Origin: Siphonodentalium dalli
Taxonomy: Eukaryota > Mollusca > Scaphopoda > Gadilida > Siphonodentaliidae
Assembly: GCA_032622095.1 (NCBI GenBank)
Contig: CP136061.1
Span: 124,138,754-124,202,753 of the forward strand
Direction of reading: 5' to 3'
DNA length: 64,000 nucleotides
The position numbers and the translations under genes are program-made. Shown piece after piece: positions 33,869-46,859 of the stretch. Position 1 is the first letter of the stretch; each line of letters opens with the position of its first letter. The notes under the pieces were generated by a model, which had not been told where the DNA came from, did not search any database, and worked only from the letters and a program-made list of their open reading frames with translations.

Positions 33869-34225
33869 GTAATTATACCCCCATCCCAACAAAAGATGAG
33901 GGGTATACTGGATTGCATGCGCCCGTCTGTCCGTCCGTCTGTCTAGCCGTCCGTGTGTCCGTCCGCGCATATATCTCAACCATGGGTGATCGGATCTCAA
34001 TGAAATTTAGTCTGCAGGTTTGACACCAGGAGCTAGGGCTTTCAAAAAAGGGTTCATTGGTGTTGTTCACATTTTTCGTTCAAGAGTTATCCCTCTTGTT
34101 TATCTGAAAATGTTGGATTTCCGTCCGTACACTCTTATATCTCAACCATGGGTTATCGGATCTCAATGAAATTTGGTATGCTGGTTTGGAATCATGGTTG
34201 GATTTCCGTCCGTCCGTCGTACGTT
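33869..34225 (+). repeat. 'gtccgtccgt' element with terminal hairpin
   Basis: Starts with a hairpin, 'tatacccccatc...gatgaggggtata' (about 33874-33907), then a tract of 'gtctgtccgtccgtctg' type. Two units of 'atctcaaccatgggt(g/t)atcg' / 'gatctcaatgaaattt(a/g)gt' (33972 and 34138) follow. The open frames across it follow the repeat. Confidence 0.65.
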
Positions 34226-35476
<1,251 letters not shown>

Positions 35477-36108
35477 ATAATGTTATCCCAATTTTATTTT
35501 ATTTTTCTGCAATCTCGTATAATGCAGCAGAATTCAAGGGCTGGTGTTTGTAACTAAAATATGGTTTCGAAAACTGTATGCCAACGACGTACATTAACCA
35601 GTCGATACACTATTTCACCTTTCTTTGGAATGTATGAGGCTTAATTCGAGACGGTTGATGCCAGAGTGTCAGCCAGTCGTGTTGAATGCAGACATAAATA
35701 TGTATAGCTGCCTAGGGACATGTGATTCCAGTATATGCAAATCTCTTCTGCCACAGTCTATGTACATGTACTACCATACTATATACTCAAGGTTATTGTT
35801 GTGAATATAGTATAGTATGTGAGTCGAAATTTGGAGCTAAATTTGGCAAAAACCAATATTACTTTTGTGAGGCCGAAATATGCCACGCAAGCATCGTTGC
35901 GGTGCGTCCAGTGGCCCACAATTCATAATATGGATATCATTTCAACGTTTCCGCCATTTTAAATAATTGTATTGAGAATATAGATGGTCAACTCAGAAAA
36001 CATCGACTTAGTTCGTTAGCTCATATCGTGTCCGACTGTTTGGAAAGTAATTTATAACTAGAGCACCGCGGGACATATATGAATATGCATTCAGGACACC
36101 ATACATGT
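35477..36108. other. spacer, nothing recognised
   Basis: No repeat partners or supported gene. The small frame 35722-35928 is without motifs. Confidence 0.4.
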
Positions 36109-36109
36109 A

Positions 36110-36400
36110 TCTCCAATTGCAAGAGCAAGTTATTTTTGTCCCCGGTTTGTTTTTCTGGGGACAAAATAACTTGCTGGTGCAACTATAGAAATGTCCGTAC
36201 GCCCGGCTTTCTGTCAGAAAAGTGTATTTCCGGATAACTTGAATAATATTAAACATAATTTTATGAAACTCGTTATATGGTCTTTATATCGGAAAGCCCG
36301 ATCAAGTTAATATTTGGGTCATGTCCCACCATTTATGACAGAGTGATCCCCTTTTCGACTTCAACCCATTATAATGTTAGAATTGAGGCATGGTAATAGT
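36110..36400 (+). repeat. hairpin-headed minisatellite relic
   Basis: Begins with a strong hairpin, 'gcaagttatttttgtccccg' pairing with 'ctggggacaaaataacttgc' (about 36122-36175). Then come 'gtccgtacgcccgg', one unit with 'tttccggataac', 'cgttatatggtctttat' and 'gggtcatgtcccacc', and a final fragment. Same plan as the elements at 28760-29895 and 33869-34225. Confidence 0.65.
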
Positions 36401-36440
36401 AAAACTATAGAGGTGTGACTGTCCCAATGGGACTAATGAT

Positions 36441-37070
36441 ATACCCCCCCCCCCCGTGTGTTTTTAAAACATTAAGATGTTCCACATGTCAGTAAACATT
36501 AAGTTAAATAATAAAACAACAGATTCCCATTGCAGGTGCACAGTAAAAAAAAAGTTGAATAACTCGACCAATATGAATGAGTCCAATCGAACTTCAAATC
36601 GCAGGTGCATGGGATCACATGATGATTGAGCCCTATAGGAAATTTGATTCAAATTGAACAAGAATATTTTGAGAAAACGTCCAGACAAAAATACCTCAAA
36701 TCTGGACAATTCTAAGTCGAAAAATGGTCATAACTCATTCAAAAATGTTTGGACTGAACTGAAACGTCCGGACAAATAATGCATTTTGAGAAAAAGGGGG
36801 ATAACTCCACAAACATGCCTGACGGACCTCATAATCGCAGGTGCGCAGGTTCCCATGGTACTAAATAACTGTGCCAAGTTTGAAAACATTGACAAAAAAA
36901 TGTTGGAATAAAAGCTCGGACAAAATTATGCATCTTGACAAAATTTTCTGTCTAAAGGGGGATAACTCCACACACAAAAAGTTGGACGAACATTATAATC
37001 GCAGGTGTTATACAGGTTCCCATGGTGGTTGTTGTCTGTGCAAGTTTTACGGAAAATGATTAAAAAGCGA
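36441..37070 (+). repeat. poly-C tract and minisatellite block
   Basis: A run of C at about 36445-36459, then at least three units marked by 'gataactccaca', 'ataatcgcaggtg' and 'caggttcccatgg' (36600, 36790-36860, 36960-37025). Spacing is roughly 180 bp. Small frames across the block are by-products. Confidence 0.65.
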
Positions 37071-37194
37071 CTGAGAAAAACTCATTAAATCAAGTGACTC
37101 TCGTTGTTTACAGTTTTGCGCAGTTCAGAAGTAGTTTTTTTTTTATGAAATGGCGCAGCCAATGTTGTTCAAAGTTGGATTGTGTATGACTTCA

Positions 37195-37826
37195 ATGCGT
37201 CTTTCTATGACATATAATGCGCGCAGAAAGGGAGTTTCGTATTTTTTGACCTATTTCGATACCGGGACTAATTAAAAAGCGAATATTATTAAAGACACTG
37301 TTGGCCTTGGCGGTGGGTATCCTGTGAAAATATCTCCACCCGTCAAAAACCGCCACAAACAGAAAGAACATCAAAATGTAGATAGACTTTGTCCGTATAC
37401 AAATAAGAAATATCGCATAAACAGTATGTTATGGTCATATGTTTGACCATTGTTATGTAAACAAAAGCATAAAAAGTTACTTTTCTGGTGTTTGTTTATA
37501 TTATGATGGTAAACATAAAGAGCGTTCTTTGTAGGTGAATACCTTATATCGAACTAATAAAGAGCGTTTATGCCATTTGTGTGTGATTAGCCAGTAGCAT
37601 TGTGCTGTCTTCTGTAACACAATCAGGCTCTTGCTTAGGTAATATATAGTAGGTCTTTATGATAACATGCTGTTTACGCGATGGTCATGGTATATATGAA
37701 CGGAACTGTATGCGTTTTAATGTTTTTCTGTTTACGGTGTTTGGAACAAATATGAATATTTTCGACAATTAAGGCCGCACGTGCCTTTAAGTGTATTTTG
37801 GATCGCAAACCGCCATGTGGCTTTAA
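37195..37826 (+). repeat. dispersed repeat S, copy 3, split by MITE L copy C
   Basis: The left part (37195-37288: 'gtctttctatgacatataat', 'gacctatttcgataccggga') and the right part (37791-37826: 'gtgtattttggatcgcaaac', 'ccgccatgtggctttaa') flank the MITE. The uninterrupted copies at 26290 and 30575 show the join. They read TTAG at the insertion point where TTAA is duplicated here. Confidence 0.8.
37289..37790 (+). mobile_element. TTAA MITE, family L, copy C (nested in repeat S)
   Basis: Starts TTAA-AGACACTGTTGGCCTTGGCG and ends 'ggccgcacgtgccTTTAA'. It is 502 bp including both TTAA. The sequence is close to copies B and D across its length, including 'gataacatgctgtttacgcg' and 'tatatgaacggaactgtatg'. 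Insertion into a repeat with two empty paralogous sites makes its boundaries certain to within a few bases. Confidence 0.9.
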
Positions 37827-37829
37827 TCA

Positions 37830-38340
37830 AATGAAAATACGGGTCAAGTTCTAATTTGGGTCCGGTCCAATCATTTCTGACATAGTTATGTCATCTTGTG
37901 ATTGACTTGAAGATTATTTTGTTGTCTGGATGATAACTTGAATACTATTTGATATAATTTCATGGAACTTGGCATATGGTCTTCGTGAAAGCATTCAATG
38001 TCTGGTTCGAATTTGGGTCCGGTTGGACCATTTCTGGCGGACAGTTATGTCCAATTTAATTCATAATTTGCTGTTTATTGCCCGATGGTAATTTTAGTTA
38101 TATAGTTATCTGATAGCGTTCACGTGAAAATACAGCTAAACTTCGAATTTGGGTCCGATCCAACCATTTCTGACGGAGCTATGCCCCTTTTCGACTTAGA
38201 AGTTATTGCATATTATCCGTCTCCGGTTGATAACGTTAGTTAGTTGTCCGATTGCTTTCAAATCTTGGTTGTTGATTAATCACATGAAAATACAGCTTGA
38301 ATTTTGATATGTCCACTTTAGATTTAGAATGTACTGATTA
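37830..38340 (+). repeat. minisatellite block
   Basis: Units of about 150-170 bp with 'gaaaatacgggtcaagttc', 'aatttgggtccggtccaa', 'catttctgac' and 'gatgataactt' phrases at about 37835, 37990, 38130 and 38280. Same superfamily of units as 25395-26235. No frame is conserved. Confidence 0.7.
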
Positions 38341-38524
38341 TTCTGGTGTCTAATCAAATAACTCTAGGTGTGTTAATAATATAGACAGTTGGAAGTGAAG
38401 TTGTCAGAATTTTATTTTTATTTTCTAAAAAAGCCACCTTTTTCGGAGGATATATACTGTGGCCTAGTGGCCTTTTATAATAAAAGCTAAGAGGCTATTA
38501 TTTCAATAATGGGTTCACCACACT

Positions 38525-39865
38525 TTAACTCATTCAGTGCCGGCGACGTATATATACGTCGCCCGAAAAGCGCCAACCATTTGCCGGCGACGTATATATA
38601 CGTCGCCCAAAACATCTCGCTTAAAACATGCTCTACTGGGCGAAAAACTTACAATTTCATTATTGGTGTACATGTTTAAAACACTGTGGATTACAAGTCA
38701 CATCTTGGAAGAATTTTCATCGGGGGGGGGGGGGTGAGTGGCGGCTGGTATGTTTATACGCGCATGCGTAGATCCAATTTGTAAACCATGGCGTAGCCGA
38801 ATATATCTCCGTTCAAACGACGTATCGGGCAGCTCCGTACGTTGAGGTATTCGGGAGATAGAGCCGCCTGAATATTGGTGGTGAAAAATTGTGTGTTATG
38901 TGGGCGTGACTAAAGTCTTGCAGAGTTCAAACTCTCTAAGAGGTCAACGTATACAGCGTCCAGATCTGTTAATTGGAGACCGATTTTGATTGCGTAAAAG
39001 GCGATTACTATACCAAGTAGGGCATGCCCTAATCCATAGAACACTTGGTTTATCGCCAAACGATCGAGGAACACCGATTTGGACAACGCGCACATTACGT
39101 CAATCAAAATATGTACCTTAAGGGGTTCGCCAAATTACAATGATAAATTACTACAGGAAACATTGTCAATATATTGCTCTTACATGTTTTAAGATATCGA
39201 ACGGACATTTGGTAGTGAGGGGTTTTTCGATGTGCTGAATTCGATTGAATTGTCACCGGGTTACTCTGATTGCCCAAATTTGTGTCATTGACGCCATACA
39301 TGTAGCTACGTGTACCACACGAACGGGGAACTATAGTATACGCAGCACAGCGAAAGTACGATTTTTGTAGGCCTTTAGAACGGACACAATTGATTTTCAA
39401 CTTGTTTTCAGTTTTGCCATTTGCTTTTCTAGGAAATCGGTTATTGTAAACATTATCCCATTTAGAAAATTCGTTAGGTCTCACTAATCACCCCCCCCCC
39501 CCATTCCGATCTTTGCCATAACATAATGCTATGTTATTCCACCAGCAAAATTAATGCCTAAACCACACAGAATATATTAGTTAGATGGCCACATAAAACA
39601 ACACATTTGCAATTCCATACAATCGGTGTTAATTTGAAGTATTCGTTGCCATGGCAACGTGAAAGTTTGGAGCTGTGATGAACCTGTATTACCGGAATTG
39701 GACTTTTAAAGAACTTCTTGAGTACTATCAATGTCAATTCAATTCTTTCCAATATTGAATAATCAAAGTAAATATCTAGTTAGTGTAAATGACAGCTTTT
39801 CCCCCAGTAAACCATGGCACTCAGCCATCCGTTTCCCCCAGGAGACCTGGCACTGAATGAGTTAA
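38525..39865. mobile_element. piggyBac-like element, 1.34 kb, with twin palindromes (PB-4)
   Basis: Bounded by TTAACTCATTCAGTGCC on the left and its exact inverse on the right (39849-39865). Just inside the left end are two copies of the same 22-bp perfect palindrome (38542-38563 and 38586-38607) with centre CGTATATATACG. Subterminal repeats of this sort usually serve as transposase binding sites. Minus-strand frames of 126 codons (39104-39484) and 65 codons (38910-39107) show no DDD transposase motif that I can recognise. It is therefore non-autonomous or badly decayed. Poly-G (38722-38735) and poly-C (39488-39501) tracts lie inside. Confidence 0.8.
39645..39658. promoter_or_regulatory. perfect X-box palindrome (RFX site-like)
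   Basis: GTTGCCATGGCAAC is a full match to the X-box half-sites GTTRCC/GGYAAC with a 2-bp centre. It lies within the PB-4 element. Whether it is bound is unknown. Confidence 0.4.
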
Positions 39866-41666
39866 ACTTAGATACCATACATAACATAGTATAGGGGCAC
39901 ATATAACATAATACTTGGACTAATTAAATTAACAAAGGGTAATTTAACTGTTAATTTAATTGTTCCATTTCCTGTGTCCCTTCTATGCCATCTAAATACA
40001 TTAATGAAACGGATGGATAATTATATATGTAACAACATCATTTTTTCTCTTCGACACTCCTTGGTTCTACAGCGTGTTATTTTACACTAATAGAATACAT
40101 GCAAGTCACAAGAAAAATAGGTTTAACAAATATTAGCCAAAAGATAACAGAATGTTTTTTTGGTTTTATTTATTTATCGAATTTAGACCGTTGTGATTTT
40201 TTTTCAAGAAACTCTCAACAGATAACGTGATAATGTAGGCGCATAAGTCATTGTGATTTCGATAATAGGAAGATGATATCCGTATAATGGATAAAGTCAT
40301 TTGTTGGAGCCATTGAGATTTTTCACGTGGCAGGCGCTCATATTTCACGGAGACACGAAGATCCGTTTATCTGTGTCTTCATCTACTAATTCACGTCCGA
40401 TTGTGGTAATCGGGCTATAATTCGCGAGATTTTCTGTTTTCAATGGTCATTTTGTCCGCGCTTACGACTATACAAAACCAACGTCATGCGTAATTTATTG
40501 TGGAAATTGGTCGCAAAGAATAGCGAGACACTGTAAACCATATGCCTGAGATTATCTCATGATAAAGAATATCATGTTTTCTGGTTTGATCACGGTCCGA
40601 ACAAACCAACAGATAATGGCGCATGTTAGTCGGGATTTATCGAGATTATTTTTTTAAAGTCATGAAGTGTACCTGAAAGATAGCAGACGTGTCTGATGAA
40701 TTTCCGCCTGCACCTGCGACCAGAGTCTGTCGGGAAAGGCACGACTTTAGCAGATGACTAGAAACAAGATCAGTGAGATCCATAAAGATTTAAAAGATTT
40801 AAAGATTCCCCCATCCGATTTGACACCAACACAATTCCGTAGCCAATGTATCGCTTACGATGCTTATAAAATATGAAAATTAATTGCAAGTAACGTCAAT
40901 GGTAAAGTGCAGACATAACGAAAACTTATAGTGCGGTAAGAATAACATAATTTAGTAACGTTTAGTATGCGCCGTTAATGAACAATGAAGTCATAAATTA
41001 ATGCTTTTTGGTATATGTAATCTTTTGAACTTTTCATCGCCCGACCACAATTCAAAACCTGATAAAACTATGACATTTGATTCCTGACTACCAAAACTTC
41101 CCACGAATGGACGAATAGTTCGATCTCGTTATTTTCTGATATGGAAATAGTACGAATATCAGTTTTATTAATTTGATGGTGTCGAATCGGATGGAGAGTC
41201 TTTAAAGCTTTAAACCAAACCCGATAATTTACTACTCTTGTTACAATCCAGTAACCATAATCGGCCAATAAATACGGGAACCATTAATATACGCACTGTA
41301 TAAATATACTCTATATGAATCGGAAAACTCTAATAATCTATATAATCTATAATCTATAGAATGCATCGACTAAGAAAGCAAAATAGACTGATTCCTATTT
41401 TTCTTGGGCGTAAAATATTAAAGGACTTTTCCTGATTATATATATATAAAAAAAAATCATCTGTCTCACTTTGGTGCGGAAGCCGGAGGGTTCATAATTC
41501 AAACCAGTTAATAATTTCTATGACATCAGTAATTCGTTATGACATGTAAAGTCCCTCTTGAATCTGTTAGTCGCTTTAAGTTGAAGTCAAGTATATGTAT
41601 AATATTGAATACAAATTCCGAGTCGGTTCATTTGAGATGCATCGATAAAAAAATTTTAATGCACAT
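39866..41666. other. 1.8-kb spacer, nothing recognised
   Basis: AT-rich, no supported gene. A short 'tctataatctataatctata' run at about 41328-41357 is the only repetition noted. Two minus-strand frames (40166-40348, 41068-41268) lack motifs. Confidence 0.4.
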
Positions 41667-42198
41667 TTAAAGGCACGGGCGGCGTTCGTTGCAGAGATAT
41701 TCATATTTGTTCAAATCGCCATCAACAGAAGGACTATTAAAATATATATAGTTTTGCTCATATGCCAAACATAATCAGCGCGTAAATAGTATATTGTCGT
41801 CAGGACGTTTGATTGTGTAGGCCTACGTAAACAAGAACATGCTCGTGTTACAGACGTTTTGCTTCTGTTTACATAACACAGCGCATTATATTGATTAATC
41901 ACACACAAATGATATAAACGCTCTTTACTATTTCCATATAAGGAAAACAGTAACAAATAACGCTCTTTATGTTTACCATATCCGGATCTAAACAAAAGCC
42001 AGGTTCTGTAACTTTTTTTATTTTGTTTACATACCAAAGGAAAAACATTTGACAATAACATGCTGTTTATGTCATATTTATTATTAGTATAAGAACAAAG
42101 TCTGTCTATATTTTACTATTCTTTCTGTTTATGGCGGTTTTTGACGGAGCTGAATATTTTAACAGCATATTCACCGCCAACACCGCCCGTATCTTTAA
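41667..42198 (-). mobile_element. TTAA MITE, family G, copy 3
   Basis: Ends TTAA-AGGCACGGGCGGCGTTCG (left) and, from the right, TTAA-AGATACGGGCGGTGTTGG. It is 532 bp and collinear with 13048-13581 ('catatgccaaacataatcag', 'agtatattgtcgtcaggacg', 'tttacataacacagcgca'). Long minus-strand frames reflect its composition only. Confidence 0.88.
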
Positions 42199-42741
42199 CG
42201 TCGAAGGCCTACTCGGACGTGAATCGATGGACTAGCTGCAACTATGCTATTCACATGTTGCTAAGGATCATCCATAATTATAGCTAGTAATATTTTTTAT
42301 AAATACAGATATGATTATATTCATGAGATATGCAAAAAAAAACAACAATCATCCACTTTCACTAAGTATTGCTTGTAGTGAGTTATTTTTAAATGGGCTT
42401 AATCCCCAAGGGGGGGTCACTCCCATGTTAGATATTTTCAAGTGTTATAACAAAACACTCACTGGTAACGGTTCCACCCTCACAAAGGGTGTCTAGATCT
42501 CGAATGAAGACCCTATACCACCACTGCATGTAGGCTCTATATTTGCATCTCATTTCGTGGACCAACTTTTCGATAATCCGATATGGGAAGTTCCATCATT
42601 TCCTATATATTGCGTAACAAATCAAGTCTCCACAAGTTTCTGTCCCAGCGAGAACGATTTGAAATTGATTTCAGGAGATATCTACAGGTGTGTCAAATCA
42701 GTCTATCTCCCATATGTATACGAGAATGCAGAGACCTAACC
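42199..42741. other. spacer, nothing recognised
   Basis: No structure identified apart from a run of G (42411-42417). Short frames at 42557-42739 and 42583-42822 overlap in different phases and run into the next repeat. Confidence 0.35.
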
Positions 42742-42882
42742 TTATTTACCTTGACCTTGTACACCAGTGCATTATTTTATATATGCGCGGCTCCCTGTGG
42801 GAGACTCAAATATATACGATAATGCACTGGCACATGATATTTAATGTTGCACCAGCGCAGCTCCCGTCATGAAAGGGTTATG
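42742..42882. mobile_element. solo end of a piggyBac-like element (PB-1 type)
   Basis: From 42882 leftwards, the reverse complement reads ATAACCCTTTCATGACGGGA, then 'gtgcaaca', 'catgtgccagtgcattat'. This follows the left end of the element at 14782 closely. A subterminal hairpin 'ccagtgcattat...ataatgcactgg' (about 42772-42834) is also present. The opposite end was not found. Confidence 0.65.
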
Positions 42883-43140
42883 TGCGCTGAGACAGCAATT
42901 CTAAATGACTTACATCGTGTCAGTACCACTGGTCCCCGTGATACATGCACACACAGAGACAAACCAATCCATGGTCTACACGCAAGGGGTGATTCTCTTT
43001 GCTGCCTCCTGTGGTATTTTGCTGGTGATGATAAAGGGTACATGTGTTGCAACTGTCGCATGGTCCATAATACCCCCCGAGGATGTCCCAGCAGATTTTC
43101 AGCATCAAGCATCACCAAAATCCCCAGCATGAGTTGCTGA
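42883..43140 (+). other. GC-richer block open in several frames
   Basis: Frames of 60 to 98 codons are open on both strands here. One of them (42905-43132, plus) has a hydrophobic stretch GVILFAASCGILLVMIKGTC that would suit a membrane segment. There is no start context, splice signal or family match to favour it. Simultaneous openness in four frames suggests simply a stop-poor composition. Confidence 0.25.
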
Positions 43141-43735
43141 AAGAAACACTACATTCCATGTTTGGCATGTGTATAGCGTGAATTATCCATATTGCTTTTC
43201 ATGGAGACCAGGGACACTGAAATGAGGAATTACATAGAGATTTGTTGCCTACGGGTAGATGTAGGATTGAGACATTGCAAAGGTTGTAAGCAATAACAAA
43301 TGGCCACGGACTAATCATTTGAATTCAGAATGATATAGCGCCCCCGTGCTAAGCTTTAGTCTGCAATTAGCCATTTTCGTCAAGCCAACATAATATAGAG
43401 ACTTGGTGGATTTCTCAATGCCGAACTTCTTAAGAAGCCACCAAGAGATTGGTCCAGAGCCAAAAAAAGATGAACTGCCAATATAGTGCTTGGAATGATA
43501 GCGTGTATAGTACCGTAATTTCCCCTTATTTACTTATAACATCATATGACATAATGGGTGATCCTCTGTATAGTATATAATCGGACTTGTAGTGCGCCGT
43601 GGTGTGTTATAGCATGCACTAAGCTTTACTGCAGTGTGCTCATTTAAATTGAAGTCACCATCCAAATAACCCAAGAGTTGCATAATCTAAGTTGGAAAAG
43701 GCTTACTAAAACCGGCAATTTTTGCTTTAGAAAAA
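43141..43735. other. spacer, nothing recognised
   Basis: No repeat partner, exon or structure identified. Confidence 0.4.
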
Positions 43736-43744
43736 AGGGTCCAT

Positions 43745-43915
43745 ATAGGTTAGTTGATTATTCAAGATAGCTATAAGTTGACTAAACAAGATAGCTAAGT
43801 TGAATAACCAAGAAGGCTAAGTTGATTACTAAGATATCTGAGTTGATTAATCGAGTTAGCTAAATTTGATTAAAATGATAATAAATTGATTAATTCAAAT
43901 AGCCAAGTTGTGAAC
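43745..43915. repeat. degenerate tandem repeat, about 22-bp unit
   Basis: Seven or so variants of 'aagatagctaagttgattaa' with drifting length and substitutions. It ends near 'atagccaagttgtgaac'. Confidence 0.8.
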
Positions 43916-44671
43916 AACCACCTGTATTATATGCATGGCGTTGGTGTTTATCGGATCTGGTGACAATAAATGAGTTGTTGGAGAACTTGCGCACATATAT
44001 CTCATGGCACCCACATGTGATGGCGCCCCTGTAATCAGCTATATAACAGCGATTATTGCATCATTCCTCAAATTATTGTTGAAAGGAAACAGGAACACCT
44101 TTTTTTTTCCAGCAAACTTTAAGGATCAGCTGCACGTGGAAATATGGCTATTTTAGTGATGTATATATAACATTTGATGTGCCGATTTTCATATTCTGAC
44201 AAACAGTTTACTGACAAGGGAAGGTCGTGGGAAACTTGATACCTGGTGTAAATTACACAGATGTGACAAAAAATTAGAATAGTTTCGATGTCTCGACAAC
44301 AATTATAGCCAATTAGAGTTTTTGCCGATTCGTGTTTGGTCAAGTGGCTCTCATCAGATTGTGTGGTCCTTGTTAATCCGCATTCTTCGTCCTCTTATCG
44401 CGACTCCTGACGACGATTCTATACTCTGAAGTTAACACAATATTCCCGAGTCGATGACATGTATTCTCTGGAGTTAATCATCACGGACGGAAGCACAAAC
44501 GGATGGGAGGGCAACTCATACTTGACAATGTCATCCTTTATATGTGGGTAGCTTCTATATCATCTATAGATGGCGTTAAGATGTCGCTCAAATTTCTAAA
44601 GTTCTCAAATTTGACCTAGAAATTGTTCAATGTCTTCACGTTCTGGCGATCAAAATAGGTCGATTGTTGGA
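43916..44671. other. spacer, nothing recognised
   Basis: AT-rich; the 74-codon minus frame at 44119-44343 shows no motif. No element ends identified. Confidence 0.4.
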
Positions 44672-44947
44672 TTAACCCATTTACTATATATATTCGCCCA
44701 TTGAGCTATAAAAATATATATTGGAATGGTCTTTTATTCAGTTGGAGGGGTGTTTAGGAAAATTGAGCAGAGAAACGGTATATGACGAAAAGATAACACA
44801 CATGCAGAAAGATTCATATTCTTTGGTGGGAAATTTTCAAATGATAAGTTCAACAATAGTCGTTTGTTGAAGTTATATCTGAATATTTCGCCATGGGAAC
44901 TACTTACTATACTCGCCAACGAGTATTTAGTATATAGAAAGGGTTAA
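44672..44947. mobile_element. piggyBac-like MITE, family PB-2, copy 2
   Basis: TTAA-flanked, with ends CCCATTTACTATATATATTC (left) and, from the right, CCCTTTCTATATACTAAATA. The inside is homologous to 20591-20856 ('gaaaagataacacac', 'attcatattctttggtggga', 'caacaatagtcgtttgttga'). 276 bp including both TTAA, non-coding. Confidence 0.8.
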
Positions 44948-45073
44948 AATATATCTATTTACAAAAATGCGCGTGCAATACTTTGGTGACGGGATCGGGG
45001 GAGGTTGGTCTGTCAGTTAAACCTCTCCTTGTCGGTAATTAATGTACATGAAATACGCATATACACTTTTTGA

Positions 45074-45462
45074 GGATATCACCCACTACCCCTGAATAAA
45101 GGATAATATATAGTTAACAGCTTGCTGAATCCTGCGTACCAGTTAAGAAAATATGGATAACATAGTAATTTTACACTAATATCATAGTGTTAACATATTT
45201 GCTGAAGTAGTATCCATAACTTCAAAATAGCAAGAGGTATTAGTCTGAATTACATCAAAATATGTCATTTAGGTTGGAAAATAATCAAAATTTGTGTAAT
45301 GTTGTGTTATGAAAGATGCGTGCCAGCCTAATGTGATTTAATCCTGAATATCGGTTTAATTGGTGATATGAATCCCGAGTACCAGTTAACATATGGTATG
45401 AACCCGCGTACCACCTGAATCCCGCATACCAAAAGATGGGAGGGTGGTGACACCCTCCTTTA
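45074..45462. mobile_element. TIR element with 'gtaccagttaa' internal repeats, copy 2
   Basis: Left end 'gaggatatcacccact' and right end 'gggtggtgacaccctcc' are worn versions of the ends at 24334-24716. Inside both ends are repeats of 'tgaatcc(t/c)g(c/a)gtaccagtta' type. About 390 bp, no coding frame. Confidence 0.65.
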
Positions 45463-45616
45463 TCGCTTTGAAAAGACTACATTAATCATGAAAATATATA
45501 GGCTGTTGTTAAATTTCCGCACATTCGGCACACGTAAGTAATGCAATCTCTTTACGTGTTCCATAAATCAATCAGGGACCACCTGATCTATAATTTTCCT
45601 ATATCGTGGGGGGGGC

Positions 45617-45855
45617 TGTACAATAAATCCGGCCATTTATGGGACCATCTCTTTTATACTCAACAGAATATATGCAACAAATGAACTGGTGTCATAAATT
45701 CATTTTCATTATATAATTGTTATGTTGTTTTCAGCGTTCATATAGCACATGGTTGTATTTTGAACTAGTACATAGCTCAAATTCATTCATTTGTTGCATA
45801 TATTCTGTTGAGTATAAAAGGAGATGGTCTCATAAATAGCCGGATTTAGTGTACA
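45617..45855. mobile_element. palindromic MITE with TA flanks (mariner-like)
   Basis: Arms of about 70 bp are inverted copies: from the left 'caataaatccggccatttat', 'gggaccatctcttttatact', 'caacagaatatatgcaacaa'. From the right come 'cactaaatccggctatttat', and so on, with few mismatches. TA stands at both outer edges (45619-45620, 45852-45853), consistent with a Tc1/mariner-type target duplication. The loop of about 100 bp is AT-rich. Confidence 0.8.
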
Positions 45856-45923
45856 GTATTTTAATTTTTGTTTGTTTAATGGATAATCGTCTGACAATCG
45901 AGGAATGAAGAGGACACACTGGG

Positions 45924-46245
45924 CCTGAAAACTGCAAAATCCTAGCATCTAGAAGTCTGACTAGGCAAATTGAGGCCTCGGTTTTTTTAATTGATTAACA
46001 GTTTTAACTGGCCATGGGAGAGGGACCAGGACCCCTGGGCCGCAATGTGAGAAAAGTTTTAAATCTGAACCTGAAAACTAGCATCTAGAGATGTAAGTCC
46101 AGGCAAATCCAGGCCTCGATTTGTGTTAATGAATTAGTAGTTTTGACTGGCCATCGAGGATGGATCAGGACCTCTCAACCAATGGGAGAAAAATTTGAAA
46201 TCTTAACCTGAAAACTGTAAAATACTACCATCTAGAATGGCACCA
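45924..46245 (+). repeat. minisatellite, about 140-bp unit, 2.3 copies
   Basis: Units starting 'cctgaaaactg(c)aaaatc' at 45924, 46070 and 46207 share 'agcatctaga', 'aggcctcg(a/g)tttt', 'ttttgactggccat' and 'gatcaggacc'. Spacing is 146 and 137 bp. Confidence 0.8.
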
Positions 46246-46500
46246 ATTGTTTGAAAGTTCCGACCTGACAACCCCTAAGGTTGGAAAATTTTCAACTGAT
46301 TGGCCACTTCAGTCCAAGATTTTAACCAAAAAGCAGGAAAATATATCATTGTTGGTATAAAAGCAATAATTTCCCCACTAATAATTCGTTGGAAAATCAA
46401 ACTACGAGAACACTTTGAACCTATTGTTGGTGTGAACATTACCACTACTGTTGTGTCAGGTATGAAATTTCCAAATATTATTTGAACAAAGTTGGGGGAG
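46230..46500. repeat. dispersed repeat T, copy
   Basis: Shares 'aggttggaaaattttcaac', 'ggccacttcagtcca' and the 'gttggtgtgaacatt' region with 27740-27915. 'ccaccttcccc' type sequence follows at its right. Opposing frames of 61 and 88 codons have no motif. Confidence 0.5.
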
Positions 46501-46859
46501 ACACCCCTTCCCCATCCCACCTCTGTCGCCACGTCCCTCAATGAATCATGTCCGTTAGTGATCCACGTTGAAGCAAAAATGTAAAAAGGGCCTTTATTCT
46601 TTCTGGGGCGATGAACTCGATATATGACCTCATTGAGCCATATGCACCCTATATATAAATTACATTGGAGCTACCAGGAAATTGAGCGGACACGTGGTCG
46701 ATAATATTAGTGCATTCATTGCTACGTGTGCCTGCATTGCCCCATCTACTAGTTTCAACACCTAGTCTATGATTGGCAGTTCTCAATCGCATAATATTAC
46801 AAGAAAACTAAGATGCATGCATCAGGTCGGCCGTGAACTATCTACCATAGAATTGTTGT

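Noticed and set aside
33900-34000. 'gtccgtccgtctgtc' tract and other direct repeats as a CRISPR array
   Set aside because: Units are contiguous with no unique spacers of constant length; the sequence is eukaryotic and the repeats belong to transposon-like minisatellites.
40690-40720. 'ctgatga' words (here, 16826, 48887) as hammerhead ribozyme cores
   Set aside because: No matching GAAA segment and helices in the right arrangement could be found around them.
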